From Propionibacteriaceae bacterium (lineage in GTDB: Bacteria; Actinomycetota; Actinomycetes; Propionibacteriales; Propionibacteriaceae): a stretch of DNA of 5,419 bases. Positions 1-5,419 of this stretch are shown in pieces (the first letter of the stretch is position 1; each line of letters starts with the position of its first letter). The notes under the pieces are model-generated. The model was not told the DNA's origin. It ran no database searches and saw nothing but the letters and a program-made list of their open reading frames with translations. The DNA lies in the NCBI GenBank assembly GCA_027353565.1, contig DAIEHO010000142.1:1-5419 (forward strand), given 5' to 3'. The position numbers were made by a program, and so were the translations under genes.

Positions 1-203
1 CGTCGGCGGCACCTGGGACAGCGAGCGTGGCGCATCGCGCCCGCCAGTGACGCGAGCATGTCGAGCGACTCCCGCGCCATCCGGGTCTGCCCAGACCGCA
101 CACCGTCACCCCCGCGGTCCTGCGAGCGCGCGTCCGCCTCAGAAGGGCTGTGTTCCCCACCTCACGTGCCGCGCGCACCGGCAACGGTGTTTCGCATCGT
201 TCG

Positions 204-215
204 TAGTGTGGTGCC
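204..215 (+). promoter_or_regulatory. Candidate leaderless promoter (-10 element) of the TIGR03085-type gene
   Basis: A TAGTGT hexamer at 204-209 fits the actinobacterial -10 consensus TANNNT. It ends six bases before the ATG at 216, so transcription would start on or next to the A of the start codon. No Shine-Dalgarno sequence is visible in the bases before the ATG. I see no convincing -35 hexamer 17-18 bases upstream, but many actinobacterial promoters lack one. The combination suggests a leaderless mRNA. The spacing and hexamer are seen directly; the promoter role is inferred. Confidence 0.4.
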
Positions 216-854
216 ATGACCCTCGCTCAGACCGAACGGCTCGCGCTCTGCGACGACGCCCTCGCCGCCGGACCGGACGCGCCCACGCTCGACGAGGGCT
301 GGACGGTCGCCGACCTCGTCGCCCATCTGTACGTGCGTGAGAGCGACCCGCTCGCCGCCATCGGCATCATGGTGCCGCCGCTGTCCGGCCTGACGAGGCG
401 CCACATGGACGCCGCTCTCCAGAAGTTCGGCTTCGACGGGCTCGTCCAGGTTGTCCGGAACGGTCCAGGCCGATGGTCGCCCATGGGCCTCCCCGGCATC
501 GACGAGCGGGCGAACGGCACCGAGATGTTCATCCACCATGAGGACATCCGACGCGGCGGCTCGGAGATGCCGGCTCCACGAGAGCTCGGACGGGCGGTCG
601 AGGACGTCCTGTGGAAGTCCGCGGGGATGGCGAAGCTCCTGTTCCGGAGGTCCCCCGTCGGTGTCGTGCTCGAGCGTTCGGACGTCCCCGGCACTGAGCT
701 GCGCGCGAAGCCCGGCGCACGGACCGTCACACTCATCGGACGGCCCAGCGAGCTGACCCTGTACATGTCGGGTCGCCGCGGGGCTGCCGATGTCCGTGTC
801 GTCGGCGAGCCCGACGCGGTCGCCCAGCTCGAGTCCGCGCGCTTCGGGATGTAG
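216..854 (+). CDS. TIGR03085-family metal-binding protein (DinB / mycothiol-dependent maleylpyruvate isomerase N-terminal-like fold)
   Basis: The product is 212 residues, a normal length for the TIGR03085 family, which is common in Actinobacteria and has no established reaction. The N-terminal part resembles the DinB / maleylpyruvate isomerase N-terminal helical bundle: GPDAPTLDEGWTVADLVAHL at residues 19-38, the VPPLSG segment near 53-58, WSPMGLPGIDE at 87-97 and FIHHEDIRR at 105-113. His37 and the His107/His108 pair fall where this fold usually binds a divalent metal. The RRSPVGVVLER segment at 144-154 and the beta-rich C-terminus with GRPSEL are also family features. Related proteins are often thought to be mycothiol- or metal-dependent enzymes, but no substrate can be read from the sequence. 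It appears cytoplasmic, with no signal peptide or membrane segment. The ATG at 216 is chosen because the family-like sequence starts there and a -10-like hexamer sits at leaderless spacing. The gene converges on gatB, 364 bases away, and is probably monocistronic. Confidence 0.85.
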   Translation: MTLAQTERLALCDDALAAGPDAPTLDEGWTVADLVAHLYVRESDPLAAIGIMVPPLSGLTRRHMDAALQKFGFDGLVQVVRNGPGRWSPMGLPGIDERANGTEMFIHHEDIRRGGSEMPAPRELGRAVEDVLWKSAGMAKLLFRRSPVGVVLERSDVPGTELRAKPGARTVTLIGRPSELTLYMSGRRGAADVRVVGEPDAVAQLESARFGM

Positions 855-894
855 CCCCGGGTTCACGCTGCGCCAGACACGCAATCGGCCGGGC

Positions 895-935
895 GACCGC
901 GCGGTCCGGGCGGAGCAGCGTCCCGCTCGCGAGCG
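895..935. repeat. Pair of perfect 12-bp palindromes downstream of the TIGR03085-type gene
   Basis: GACCGCGCGGTC at 895-906 and CGCTCGCGAGCG at 924-935 are each identical to their reverse complement, and 17 bases separate them. They begin 41 bases after the stop of the upstream gene. As RNA each could only form a short 4-bp stem closing a 4-base loop. For the first, CCG at 889-891 can add pairing with CGG at 907-909 across a bulge. No T-tract follows, so a classical intrinsic terminator is not supported. They could be weak 3'-end hairpins, dyad binding sites, or chance in G+C-rich DNA. Confidence 0.35.
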
Positions 936-942
936 AGCACGG

Positions 943-1029
943 TCAGGTCTTCCTGGCGAGGTGGATGGTGAGGTCGGCCTCGGCAAGGAACGGGGCTCGG
1001 GCCATGCGAACCGCGTCCTGGACGTCCTG
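943..1029 (-). pseudogene. Possible 3' remnant of an unidentified gene
   Basis: Reading leftwards from 1029 to the TGA at 943-945 gives 28 codons ending in the peptide ...PFLAEADLTIHLARKT. By hand count about 75% of first, 43% of second and 89% of third codon positions are G or C, the classic signature of a real gene in G+C-rich bacteria. The opposite strand and other frames lack this signature here. The frame is open back to the gatB stop, but its middle part (about 1030-1134) loses the signature and has no convincing start: an ATG at 1134 has no good SD site. This fits a gene once downstream of gatB that has lost its start or been frameshifted. I do not recognise the family. A short intact gene starting at 1134 (63 residues) is a less likely alternative. 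Confidence 0.25.
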
Positions 1030-1167
1030 CGAACGGCGAGGTGACCGATGTGGGGGTGGGGAACGATCCACCGCGCCATCGGCGGCCTCCACAGCCCCAC
1101 GGCCGGGTCCCCCACGGTCGGCGACCTGCTGCATGCCCAGGCAGGCCGCCCGGCGCGATGGAACCAG

Positions 1168-1210
1168 GCGCAGCGGTTGCTTTGCGCGGACCAGGCGGGC
1201 GACGACCTGG
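1168..1210 (-). terminator. Weak tandem hairpins downstream of gatB, possible transcript end
   Basis: Nine bases beyond the gatB stop, CCAGG at 1191-1195 and CCTGG at 1206-1210 can form a 5-bp stem with a 10-base loop. Next, GCGCA at 1168-1172 and TGCGC at 1183-1187 can form another 5-bp stem, with two further G-C pairs possible inside it across a two-base bulge. Neither is followed by a U-run in the gatB transcript, so intrinsic termination is doubtful. The call rests mainly on position at the end of the operon. Confidence 0.2.
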
Positions 1211-1218
1211 AGACCCTC

Positions 1219-2712
1219 TCAGGACAGTCTGTGCAGCACCAGCGCTCGTACGGCTGCCGCGTCCGCCTGCCCCCGCATCTCCTTCATCACCGCGCCGATG
1301 AGGGCGCCGGCGGCCTGGACCTTGCCGTCACGGATCTTCTGTGCCGCGTCCGGGTCGGCTGCGATGGCCCTGTCGACCGCTGCTTCGAGAGCCCCTGAGT
1401 CGGAGACGACGGCCAGGCCACGGGACCGCACGACCTCGTCCGGCTCGCCCTCGCCGGCGAGGACCCCGTCGATGACCTGCCGGGCCAGCTTGTCGTTGAT
1501 CGTGCCCGCGTCGACGAGCTTCTGCAGTGCGGCGACCTGAGCGGGGGTGATGGCCAGCTCGGACAGCTCGAGGCCGGCCTCGTTCGCGCGGCGCGCCAGC
1601 TCGGTGACCCACCACTTCCGCGCACCAGCGGGAGACGCACCGGCCTCCACCGTCGCCTCGACGAGATCGAGGGCCGAGCCCGCGAGGATGTCGCCGAACT
1701 CGCGGTCGGTGAAGCCCCAGACCTCCTGGAGCCGCTTGGTCCGTACCGACGGCATCTCCGGAAGGGTGCCGCGCAGCTGCTCGACCCACTCGCGGGACGG
1801 GGCGATCGGTACGAGGTCGGGCTCCGGGAAGTAGCGGTAGTCCTCGGCCTGCTCCTTGTTGCGACCCGGGCTCGTGTAGCCGCCGTCCTCGTGCCAGTGG
1901 CGCGTCTCCTGGATGATGCGACCACCGGACGCGAGGATCGCCGCCTGGCGGCGGATCTCGTACCGCAACGCCTCGGAGATCGAGCGCAGGGAGTTGACGT
2001 TCTTGGTCTCCGTACGTGTCCCGAGCTCATGGGTGCCCTTCGGCATGAGCGACACGTTCGCATCGCACCGCAGGGACCCTTGCTCCATCCGTACGTCGCT
2101 GACGCCCAGAGACCGGAGCATGTCGCGAAGGAAGGACACGTACGCCTTCGCCACCTCCGGAGCGTTGTAGCCCGTCCCGCGGACCGGCTTCGTGACGATC
2201 TCGATCAGCGGCACGCCGGCCCGGTTGTAGTCGATCAGCGAGTACTCGGCCCCCTGGATCCTGCCCGTGGCTCCCCCGACGTGGAGCAGCTTGCCGGCGT
2301 CCTCCTCCATGTGGGCACGCTCGATGGGGATCTCGTACGGCACGCCGTCGACCTCGATGGTGACCGAGCCGTCGAACGCGATCGGCTCGTCGTACTGGCT
2401 CGTCTGGAAGTCCTTGGTCATGTCCGGGTAGAAGTAGTTCTTCCGGGCGAACCGGCACCACTCGGCGATCTCGCAGCCGAGCGCGAGCCCGATGCGCATC
2501 GCCGACTCGACGGCCTTGCCGTTGACGACCGGCAACGAACCGGGCAGTCCCAGGCACACCGGGCACGTCTGGGTGTTCGGCTCCGCGCCGAACTCCGTCG
2601 AGCAGCCGCAGAACATCTTGGAGTTCGTGTTGAGCTCGACGTGCACCTCGAGGCCCAGCACCGGGTCGTACAGCGCGAGCGCGTCGTCGTAGTCCATGAG
2701 CTCGTCGGTCAT
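1219..2712 (-). CDS. gatB: Aspartyl/glutamyl-tRNA(Asn/Gln) amidotransferase subunit B
   Basis: GatB is the tRNA-binding and kinase-like subunit of GatCAB. It activates the side chain of Glu-tRNA(Gln) or Asp-tRNA(Asn) with ATP and accepts ammonia from GatA. The 497 residues match the family's usual size. The N-terminal cradle domain starts with [13 protein letters not shown] near residues 17-29. It carries a CxC (Cys35, Cys37) and CxxC (Cys50, Cys53) set likely to hold structural zinc, then the [10 protein letters not shown] segment. The GatB signature [14 protein letters not shown] lies at 159-172, [14 protein letters not shown] at 208-221, [10 protein letters not shown] at 232-241 and [10 protein letters not shown] at 291-300. 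From about residue 340 the helical, YqeY-like tail that contacts the tRNA elbow follows. The ATG overlaps the gatA stop as ATGA (2709-2712). An AAGGAGG site (2720-2726, minus strand) seven bases upstream supports this start over Met6. It is the last gene of the gatCAB operon. Confidence 0.98.
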   Translation of the reverse strand: MTDELMDYDDALALYDPVLGLEVHVELNTNSKMFCGCSTEFGAEPNTQTCPVCLGLPGSLPVVNGKAVESAMRIGLALGCEIAEWCRFARKNYFYPDMTKDFQTSQYDEPIAFDGSVTIEVDGVPYEIPIERAHMEEDAGKLLHVGGATGRIQGAEYSLIDYNRAGVPLIEIVTKPVRGTGYNAPEVAKAYVSFLRDMLRSLGVSDVRMEQGSLRCDANVSLMPKGTHELGTRTETKNVNSLRSISEALRYEIRRQAAILASGGRIIQETRHWHEDGGYTSPGRNKEQAEDYRYFPEPDLVPIAPSREWVEQLRGTLPEMPSVRTKRLQEVWGFTDREFGDILAGSALDLVEATVEAGASPAGARKWWVTELARRANEAGLELSELAITPAQVAALQKLVDAGTINDKLARQVIDGVLAGEGEPDEVVRSRGLAVVSDSGALEAAVDRAIAADPDAAQKIRDGKVQAAGALIGAVMKEMRGQADAAAVRALVLHRLS

Positions 2713-4217
2713 CGCAGAGCCTCCTTGGCGGCGAGCGAGCCGGGCAGGGCGCCGAGTCCGCTGAGCTGGCTCGGCAGCAGCCGCTCGAGCGCGGCGCCGA
2801 CCCGGTACAGCCGGTCGTCGGCGAGCGGCGGCGCCATCACCTGGAACCCGACAGGTAGTCCGTCCTCGGGGGCGAGCCCGACGGGGAAGGAGCCGGCGCA
2901 GTTGCCGGCGAGGTTGGACGGGATCGTGCAGAGGTCCGCCTTGTACATCGAGAGCGGGTCGTCGACGCGCTCCCCCAGCCGGAAGGCAGTTGTCGGCGTG
3001 GACGGGGACACGAGCACGTCAGCCACCTGGAACGCGGTGTCGAAGTCGCGGGTGATCAACGTACGGACCTTCTGCGCCGACCCGTAGTAGGCGTCGTAGT
3101 AGCCGCTCGACAGCGCGTACGTGCCGATGATGATCCGGCGCTTCACCTCTTCGCCGAAGCCCCTGCCGCGGGTGAGCGACATGACCTCCTCGGCGGAGCG
3201 CGTACCGTCGTCGCCGACACGGAGGCCGTAGCGCATGGCGTCGAAGCGGGCCAGGTTGCTCGAGACCTCGCTCGGCATGATCAGGTAGTACGCGGCCAGC
3301 GCGTACTCGAAGTGGGGGCACGACACCTCCACGACCTCGGCCCCTGCGTCCTGCAGGAGGGCGACGGCCTCGTCGAAGCGCTGCTCGACCCCGGGCGCGT
3401 ACCCCTCGCCGCCGAGCTCCCGGACGACGCCGATCCTCATGCCGCGGACGTCACCGCTACGGGCCGCGCCGACGACGTCGGGGACCGGTGCGTCGATCGA
3501 CGTCGAGTCGCGCGGGTCGTGGCCGGCGATGGTCTCGTGCAGCAGTGCCGTGTCGAGGACCGAACGACCACAGGGGCCGGGCGTGTCGAGCGAGGACGCC
3601 ATCGCGACGAGCCCGTAGCGGGACGTGCCGCCGTACGTGGGCTTGATGCCGACCGTCCCGGTGACCGAGGCCGGCTGGCGGATCGAGCCACCCGTGTCGG
3701 AGCCGACCGTGAGGGGAGCTTCGTACGCGACCAGGGCCGCGGCGGACCCACCTCCGGAGCCACCGGGGATCCGCCCGAGGTCCCACGGGTTGTGCGTGGC
3801 GCCGTAGCCGGAGTTCTCGGTCGACGACCCCATCGCGAACTCGTCCATGTTGGTCTTGCCGAGCGGGATCAGGCCGCCGTCCAACAGGCGCTGGACGGTC
3901 GTCGACGTGTAGGGAGGGATCCAGCCCTCGAGGATCCGCGAACCACAGGTCGTCGGCGCGCCGGCGTAGGTGAACACGTCCTTCACTCCCACCGGTACCC
4001 CCGCCAGGGGTCCGAGCTTCTCCCCCGCGGCCCGACGCGCGTCGACCTCCTTGGCGAGCGAGAGCGCCCGGTCGCCGTCGACGTACAGGAAGGCGTGTAC
4101 GTCCCCGTCGACGGCGGAGATCCGGTCGAGGTGGGCAGCGGTGACCTCCACCGCGGACACCTCACGGCGCGCCAGGAGGCCCGCGAGCTCCGCCGCGGAC
4201 CGGGTGGTCAGGCTCAT
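2709..4217 (-). CDS. gatA: Aspartyl/glutamyl-tRNA(Asn/Gln) amidotransferase subunit A
   Basis: GatA is the glutaminase of GatCAB. It hydrolyses glutamine and passes ammonia through a channel to GatB for amidation of mischarged tRNA in the cytoplasm. The 502-residue product is a full-length amidase-signature enzyme. The Ser-cisSer-Lys triad is intact: Lys79 in PVGVKD, Ser154 in [12 protein letters not shown] and the nucleophile Ser178 in [11 protein letters not shown]. These have the same spacing, and the same numbers, as I recall for the Staphylococcus aureus GatA triad. [12 protein letters not shown] at 121-132 and GIKPTYGG near 190-197 are further family segments. The serine next to Ser154 found in many amidases is Gly155 here, common in actinobacterial GatA. 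The ATG overlaps the gatC stop as ATGA (4214-4217), preceded by a GGAGGA site (4221-4226, minus strand). The stop likewise overlaps gatB. The close packing suggests translational coupling to keep the subunits balanced. Confidence 0.98.
   Translation of the reverse strand: MSLTTRSAAELAGLLARREVSAVEVTAAHLDRISAVDGDVHAFLYVDGDRALSLAKEVDARRAAGEKLGPLAGVPVGVKDVFTYAGAPTTCGSRILEGWIPPYTSTTVQRLLDGGLIPLGKTNMDEFAMGSSTENSGYGATHNPWDLGRIPGGSGGGSAAALVAYEAPLTVGSDTGGSIRQPASVTGTVGIKPTYGGTSRYGLVAMASSLDTPGPCGRSVLDTALLHETIAGHDPRDSTSIDAPVPDVVGAARSGDVRGMRIGVVRELGGEGYAPGVEQRFDEAVALLQDAGAEVVEVSCPHFEYALAAYYLIMPSEVSSNLARFDAMRYGLRVGDDGTRSAEEVMSLTRGRGFGEEVKRRIIIGTYALSSGYYDAYYGSAQKVRTLITRDFDTAFQVADVLVSPSTPTTAFRLGERVDDPLSMYKADLCTIPSNLAGNCAGSFPVGLAPEDGLPVGFQVMAPPLADDRLYRVGAALERLLPSQLSGLGALPGSLAAKEALR
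2720..2726 (-). promoter_or_regulatory. Ribosome binding site of gatB
   Basis: AAGGAGG read on the minus strand lies inside the 3' end of gatA, seven bases before the gatB ATG. This strong SD at ideal spacing fixes the gatB start and indicates that gatB can be initiated independently as well as by coupling with gatA. Confidence 0.85.
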
Positions 4218-4510
4218 GCTTCCTCCCCCAGGATCCTCGGCACGGCGAACCGGTTGTCCTCAGCGTGGGGCGCCATGGCGAGCACCGACTCCACCGGCAG
4301 GGACGGGGTCACCACGTCCTGACGGAAGACGTTCACCAAGGGGAGCGCGTGCGACGTCGCGGGGACGTCGGCGTTCGCGACCTCGGTGACACGCGCCACC
4401 GACTCCAGGATCACGTCGAGCTGAGGCGCGAGGTGCGCCAGCTCGGCATCGGACAGGTCGATCCGCGCCAGCCCGGCCAGGCGGGCGACGTCATCGGGCG
4501 TGAGCGCCAC
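4214..4510 (-). CDS. gatC: Aspartyl/glutamyl-tRNA(Asn/Gln) amidotransferase subunit C
   Basis: GatC is the small non-catalytic subunit that wraps around GatA and stabilises its contact with GatB. The 98 residues match the usual 95-100. The N-terminal helical pair shows [19 protein letters not shown] at residues 6-24, followed by a helix up to about 45. The central FRQDVV at 62-67 corresponds to the conserved LR-E/Q-D linker motif. The C-terminus has [11 protein letters not shown] at 84-94, the segment that packs on GatA. Translation begins at a GTG, preceded at four bases by a perfect AGGAGG (4515-4520, minus strand), so the start is secure. It is the first gene of the operon gatC-gatA-gatB and its stop overlaps the gatA start by four bases. 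It is divergent from the GNAT gene across a 106-bp spacer that holds its likely promoter. Confidence 0.96.
   Translation of the reverse strand: MALTPDDVARLAGLARIDLSDAELAHLAPQLDVILESVARVTEVANADVPATSHALPLVNVFRQDVVTPSLPVESVLAMAPHAEDNRFAVPRILGEEA
4221..4226 (-). promoter_or_regulatory. Ribosome binding site of gatA
   Basis: GGAGGA on the minus strand lies within the last codons of gatC, three bases before the gatA ATG and within a purine-rich GGGGGAGGAAG run. The spacing is slightly short but adequate, and together with the ATGA overlap it supports this start. Confidence 0.75.
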
Positions 4511-4514
4511 AGGT

Positions 4515-4520
4515 CCTCCT
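4515..4520 (-). promoter_or_regulatory. Ribosome binding site of gatC
   Basis: A perfect AGGAGG on the minus strand lies four bases before a GTG codon. It decides that gatC starts at this GTG. Confidence 0.85.
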
Positions 4521-4529
4521 CAAGCGTCG

Positions 4530-4542
4530 ACTCGTCATCCTA
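4530..4542 (-). promoter_or_regulatory. Candidate -10 element and start region of the gatCAB promoter
   Basis: TAGGAT (minus strand, 4542 to 4537) matches the actinobacterial -10 pattern TANNNT. Transcription starting about seven bases on, near 4530, would give a leader of roughly 20 bases carrying the AGGAGG site. No good TTGACA-like -35 is seen at 17-18 bases upstream. Position and leader length make it the best promoter candidate for the operon, but this is inference from one hexamer. Confidence 0.4.
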
Positions 4543-4616
4543 GGGTGACCTGTGCCGCGCCCGCCTCCGGGCCCAAATCGGTGGCGCGTGTCAGCGGTAC
4601 CTGCTTGGTTGGGTCC

Positions 4617-5264
4617 ATGGAACTCGTCGACATCTTCCCGGCGTTCGGTCTGCGGATCGACTGCGGACCCGTGACCCTCCGCGCCATGCGCGAGTCGGAC
4701 GTGCCCCGGGTCTGCGAGCTGGTCGCCGAGGGCATCCATGAGGAGGGCGCTCAGCCGTTCCTCGTGCCGTGGAACGTGTCGAAGACCCAGCCTGTTGAGT
4801 CGCTGCAGTTCTACTACCGCACGTGGGCGACGTTCTCATCGGAGGCCTGGACCTTGCTCATGGCCGTCGAGCGCGACGGGGTCATGGTGGGCGCACAGGA
4901 CGTGAAGACCGAGAAGTTCGGCATCGTGCGCCACGGGGAGACGGGTTCCTGGCTGGGGCTGCGGCACCAGGGCCGGGGCACCGGAACGCTCATGCGTCAG
5001 GCGATGCTCACGTTCGCGTTCGACCACCTCGGTGCCGTCGAGATGCGTTCTGCGGCGTGGGCCGACAACCCCAGCTCGCATCGGGTCAGCGAGAAGTGCG
5101 GCTACGTCGCGAACGGCTACCAGCTCCTCGACCGTCAGGGCCGGCGCGCGCGTCAGGACGACTTCGTCGCGACCCCGGAGACGTTCGTCAGACCGCCGTA
5201 CGAGGTGGCGGTCACTGGCGCCGATGCGTTCCGGCGTGCCATCGGACTGGACGGCGAGCGATGA
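4617..5264 (+). CDS. GNAT-family N-acetyltransferase (RimJ/RimL-like, Acetyltransf_3 type)
   Basis: The product is 215 residues and would transfer an acetyl group from acetyl-CoA to an amine. The substrate cannot be told from the sequence and could be a protein N-terminus or a small molecule. The N-terminal strand and helix include LRAMRESDVPRVCELVAEGI at 21-40, as in RimJ/RimL-type enzymes, followed by PFLVPW at 47-52. The acetyl-CoA pyrophosphate loop is QGRGTG at 118-123, matching Q/R-x-x-G-x-G/A, inside SWLGLRHQGRGTGTLMRQA. The later NPSSHRVSEKCGYVANG at 151-167 is the typical GNAT N-xx-S-xx-V-x-E-K-x-G-Y block. The ATG at 4617 is chosen because the family-like sequence begins there. The frame is open upstream to a GTG at 4500, but that would overlap gatC and its promoter. 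No SD is visible before 4617, so the exact start and the promoter are uncertain. It is divergent from gatC and has no evident functional link to it. Confidence 0.88.
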   Translation: MELVDIFPAFGLRIDCGPVTLRAMRESDVPRVCELVAEGIHEEGAQPFLVPWNVSKTQPVESLQFYYRTWATFSSEAWTLLMAVERDGVMVGAQDVKTEKFGIVRHGETGSWLGLRHQGRGTGTLMRQAMLTFAFDHLGAVEMRSAAWADNPSSHRVSEKCGYVANGYQLLDRQGRRARQDDFVATPETFVRPPYEVAVTGADAFRRAIGLDGER

Positions 5265-5419
5265 CCTCCAGATCGGCGAACGTGTCGCGGAGATTACGGT
5301 CGCGCAACGTTCGCTGACGCGAGCGGCGTACCGGGCCCAGAGAGTGGGAATTGCTGCCGACTTCGGTGTCGCGTACTCCAAGATGGGCCGCATGTTGCTG
5401 CTGCGAGTCCAGCTCCCCG
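5224..5419 (+). CDS. Possible partial gene at the right edge, unidentified product
   Basis: From an ATG at 5224 (or GTG at 5236) a frame stays open through the last base of the window, 65 codons in all. It overlaps the 3' end of the GNAT gene in another frame. From about 5263 on, G+C at the first, second and third codon positions is by hand count about 71%, 46% and 77%, a modest coding-like pattern. The translation is helix-prone and rich in Ala, Arg and Leu: LQIGERVAEITVAQRSLTRA, then AADFGVAYSKMGRMLLLRVQ. I do not recognise the family. Neither candidate start has a well-placed SD site. An 18-codon frame starting at the ATGA overlap at 5261 is an unlikely rival. Sequence beyond the edge is needed to decide. 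Confidence 0.35.
   Translation, partial: MRSGVPSDWTASDDLQIGERVAEITVAQRSLTRAAYRAQRVGIAADFGVAYSKMGRMLLLRVQLP

Larger units (their letters stand above)
855..1218. other. Gene-poor convergent gap between the TIGR03085-type gene and gatB
   Basis: These 364 bases lie between two genes whose 3' ends face each other. No complete gene with a supported start and recognisable product was found. The gap contains two perfect 12-bp palindromes near its left end, a coding-like minus-strand stretch ending in TGA at 943, and two weak hairpins near the gatB stop. Codon-position bias shifts between frames in the middle part (about 1030-1218), as expected of decayed coding sequence. Chance patterns in G+C-rich DNA are an alternative explanation. 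Confidence 0.6.

Noticed and set aside
162..1115. Long minus-strand ORF (317 codons) opposite the TIGR03085-type gene
   Set aside because: It lies antisense to a gene with clear family motifs, its translation is low-complexity Arg/Pro/Gly-rich with no family resemblance, and long antisense ORFs are common in G+C-rich DNA. Only its first part (1030-1115) is discussed as a possible remnant.
1891..3087. 398-codon + strand ORF antisense to gatB and gatA
   Set aside because: It spans the junction of two certain genes on the other strand and its composition (Arg, Asp, Val, His rich) is the mirror of their codon bias. No motif is seen.
3312..4322. 336-codon + strand ORF antisense to gatA and gatC
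   Set aside because: It mirrors two well-supported genes, is Arg/Gly/Asp-rich, and has no domain or ribosome binding site.
4500..4616. Upstream GTG start extending the GNAT gene by 39 codons
   Set aside because: The extension would overlap the gatC start, its SD and its promoter, and adds low-complexity residues not expected in the family. The ATG at 4617 begins the family-like sequence.
5261..5317. 18-codon ORF starting with an ATGA overlap at the GNAT stop
   Set aside because: It is very short and Arg/Ser-rich with no recognisable product. The overlap is probably chance, since the longer frame through 5263-5419 has better composition.
4836..5393. 185-codon minus-strand ORF antisense to the GNAT gene
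   Set aside because: It covers a gene with intact acetyl-CoA motifs. In the part beyond the GNAT gene its second codon positions are too G+C-rich for a typical gene, while the + strand frame looks better.
1..5419. Mobile elements, CRISPR arrays, tRNA/rRNA genes, toxin-antitoxin or defence genes
   Set aside because: I looked for transposase or integrase motifs, terminal inverted repeats, regularly spaced repeats, tRNA-like cloverleaf segments and small paired genes, and saw none I could support.

Overview
The window is G+C-rich bacterial DNA with strong G/C bias at third codon positions, clear Shine-Dalgarno (SD) sites in one operon, and protein families typical of Actinobacteria. The gene content and the actinobacterial style of GatA/GatB (a GGSGGGS serine loop in GatA, a CxC/CxxC cysteine set in GatB) suggest a member of the Propionibacteriales or a relative. 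That placement comes from recalled family resemblance and is only moderately secure.

Layout from left to right. Positions 1-215 are mainly non-coding and lead into a + strand gene at 216-854 for a TIGR03085-type, DinB-fold metal-binding protein. That gene appears to be read from a leaderless message. Positions 855-1218 are a convergent gap with no intact gene. It holds two adjacent perfect 12-bp palindromes, a minus-strand stretch (946-1029) with a protein-like codon pattern that looks like the 3' end of a lost gene, and two weak hairpins just beyond gatB. Positions 1219-4510 carry the complete minus-strand operon gatC-gatA-gatB. Each junction is a 4-base ATGA stop/start overlap and each gene has its own SD site. 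A 106-bp divergent spacer (4511-4616) carries a probable gatC promoter. A + strand GNAT acetyltransferase gene follows at 4617-5264. An open frame (5224-5419) runs off the right edge and may be the start of another gene.

The three Gat proteins together form the GatCAB amidotransferase, which makes Gln-tRNA(Gln) and/or Asn-tRNA(Asn) by amidating mischarged Glu-tRNA or Asp-tRNA. This is an essential step in bacteria lacking GlnRS or AsnRS. The flanking genes are not obviously linked to that pathway and sit on the opposite strand.

I found no sign of a mobile element, CRISPR array, RNA gene, toxin-antitoxin pair, defence system or biosynthetic cluster. This is an ordinary chromosomal housekeeping region. 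The least explained parts are the 855-1218 gap and the open frame at the right edge.
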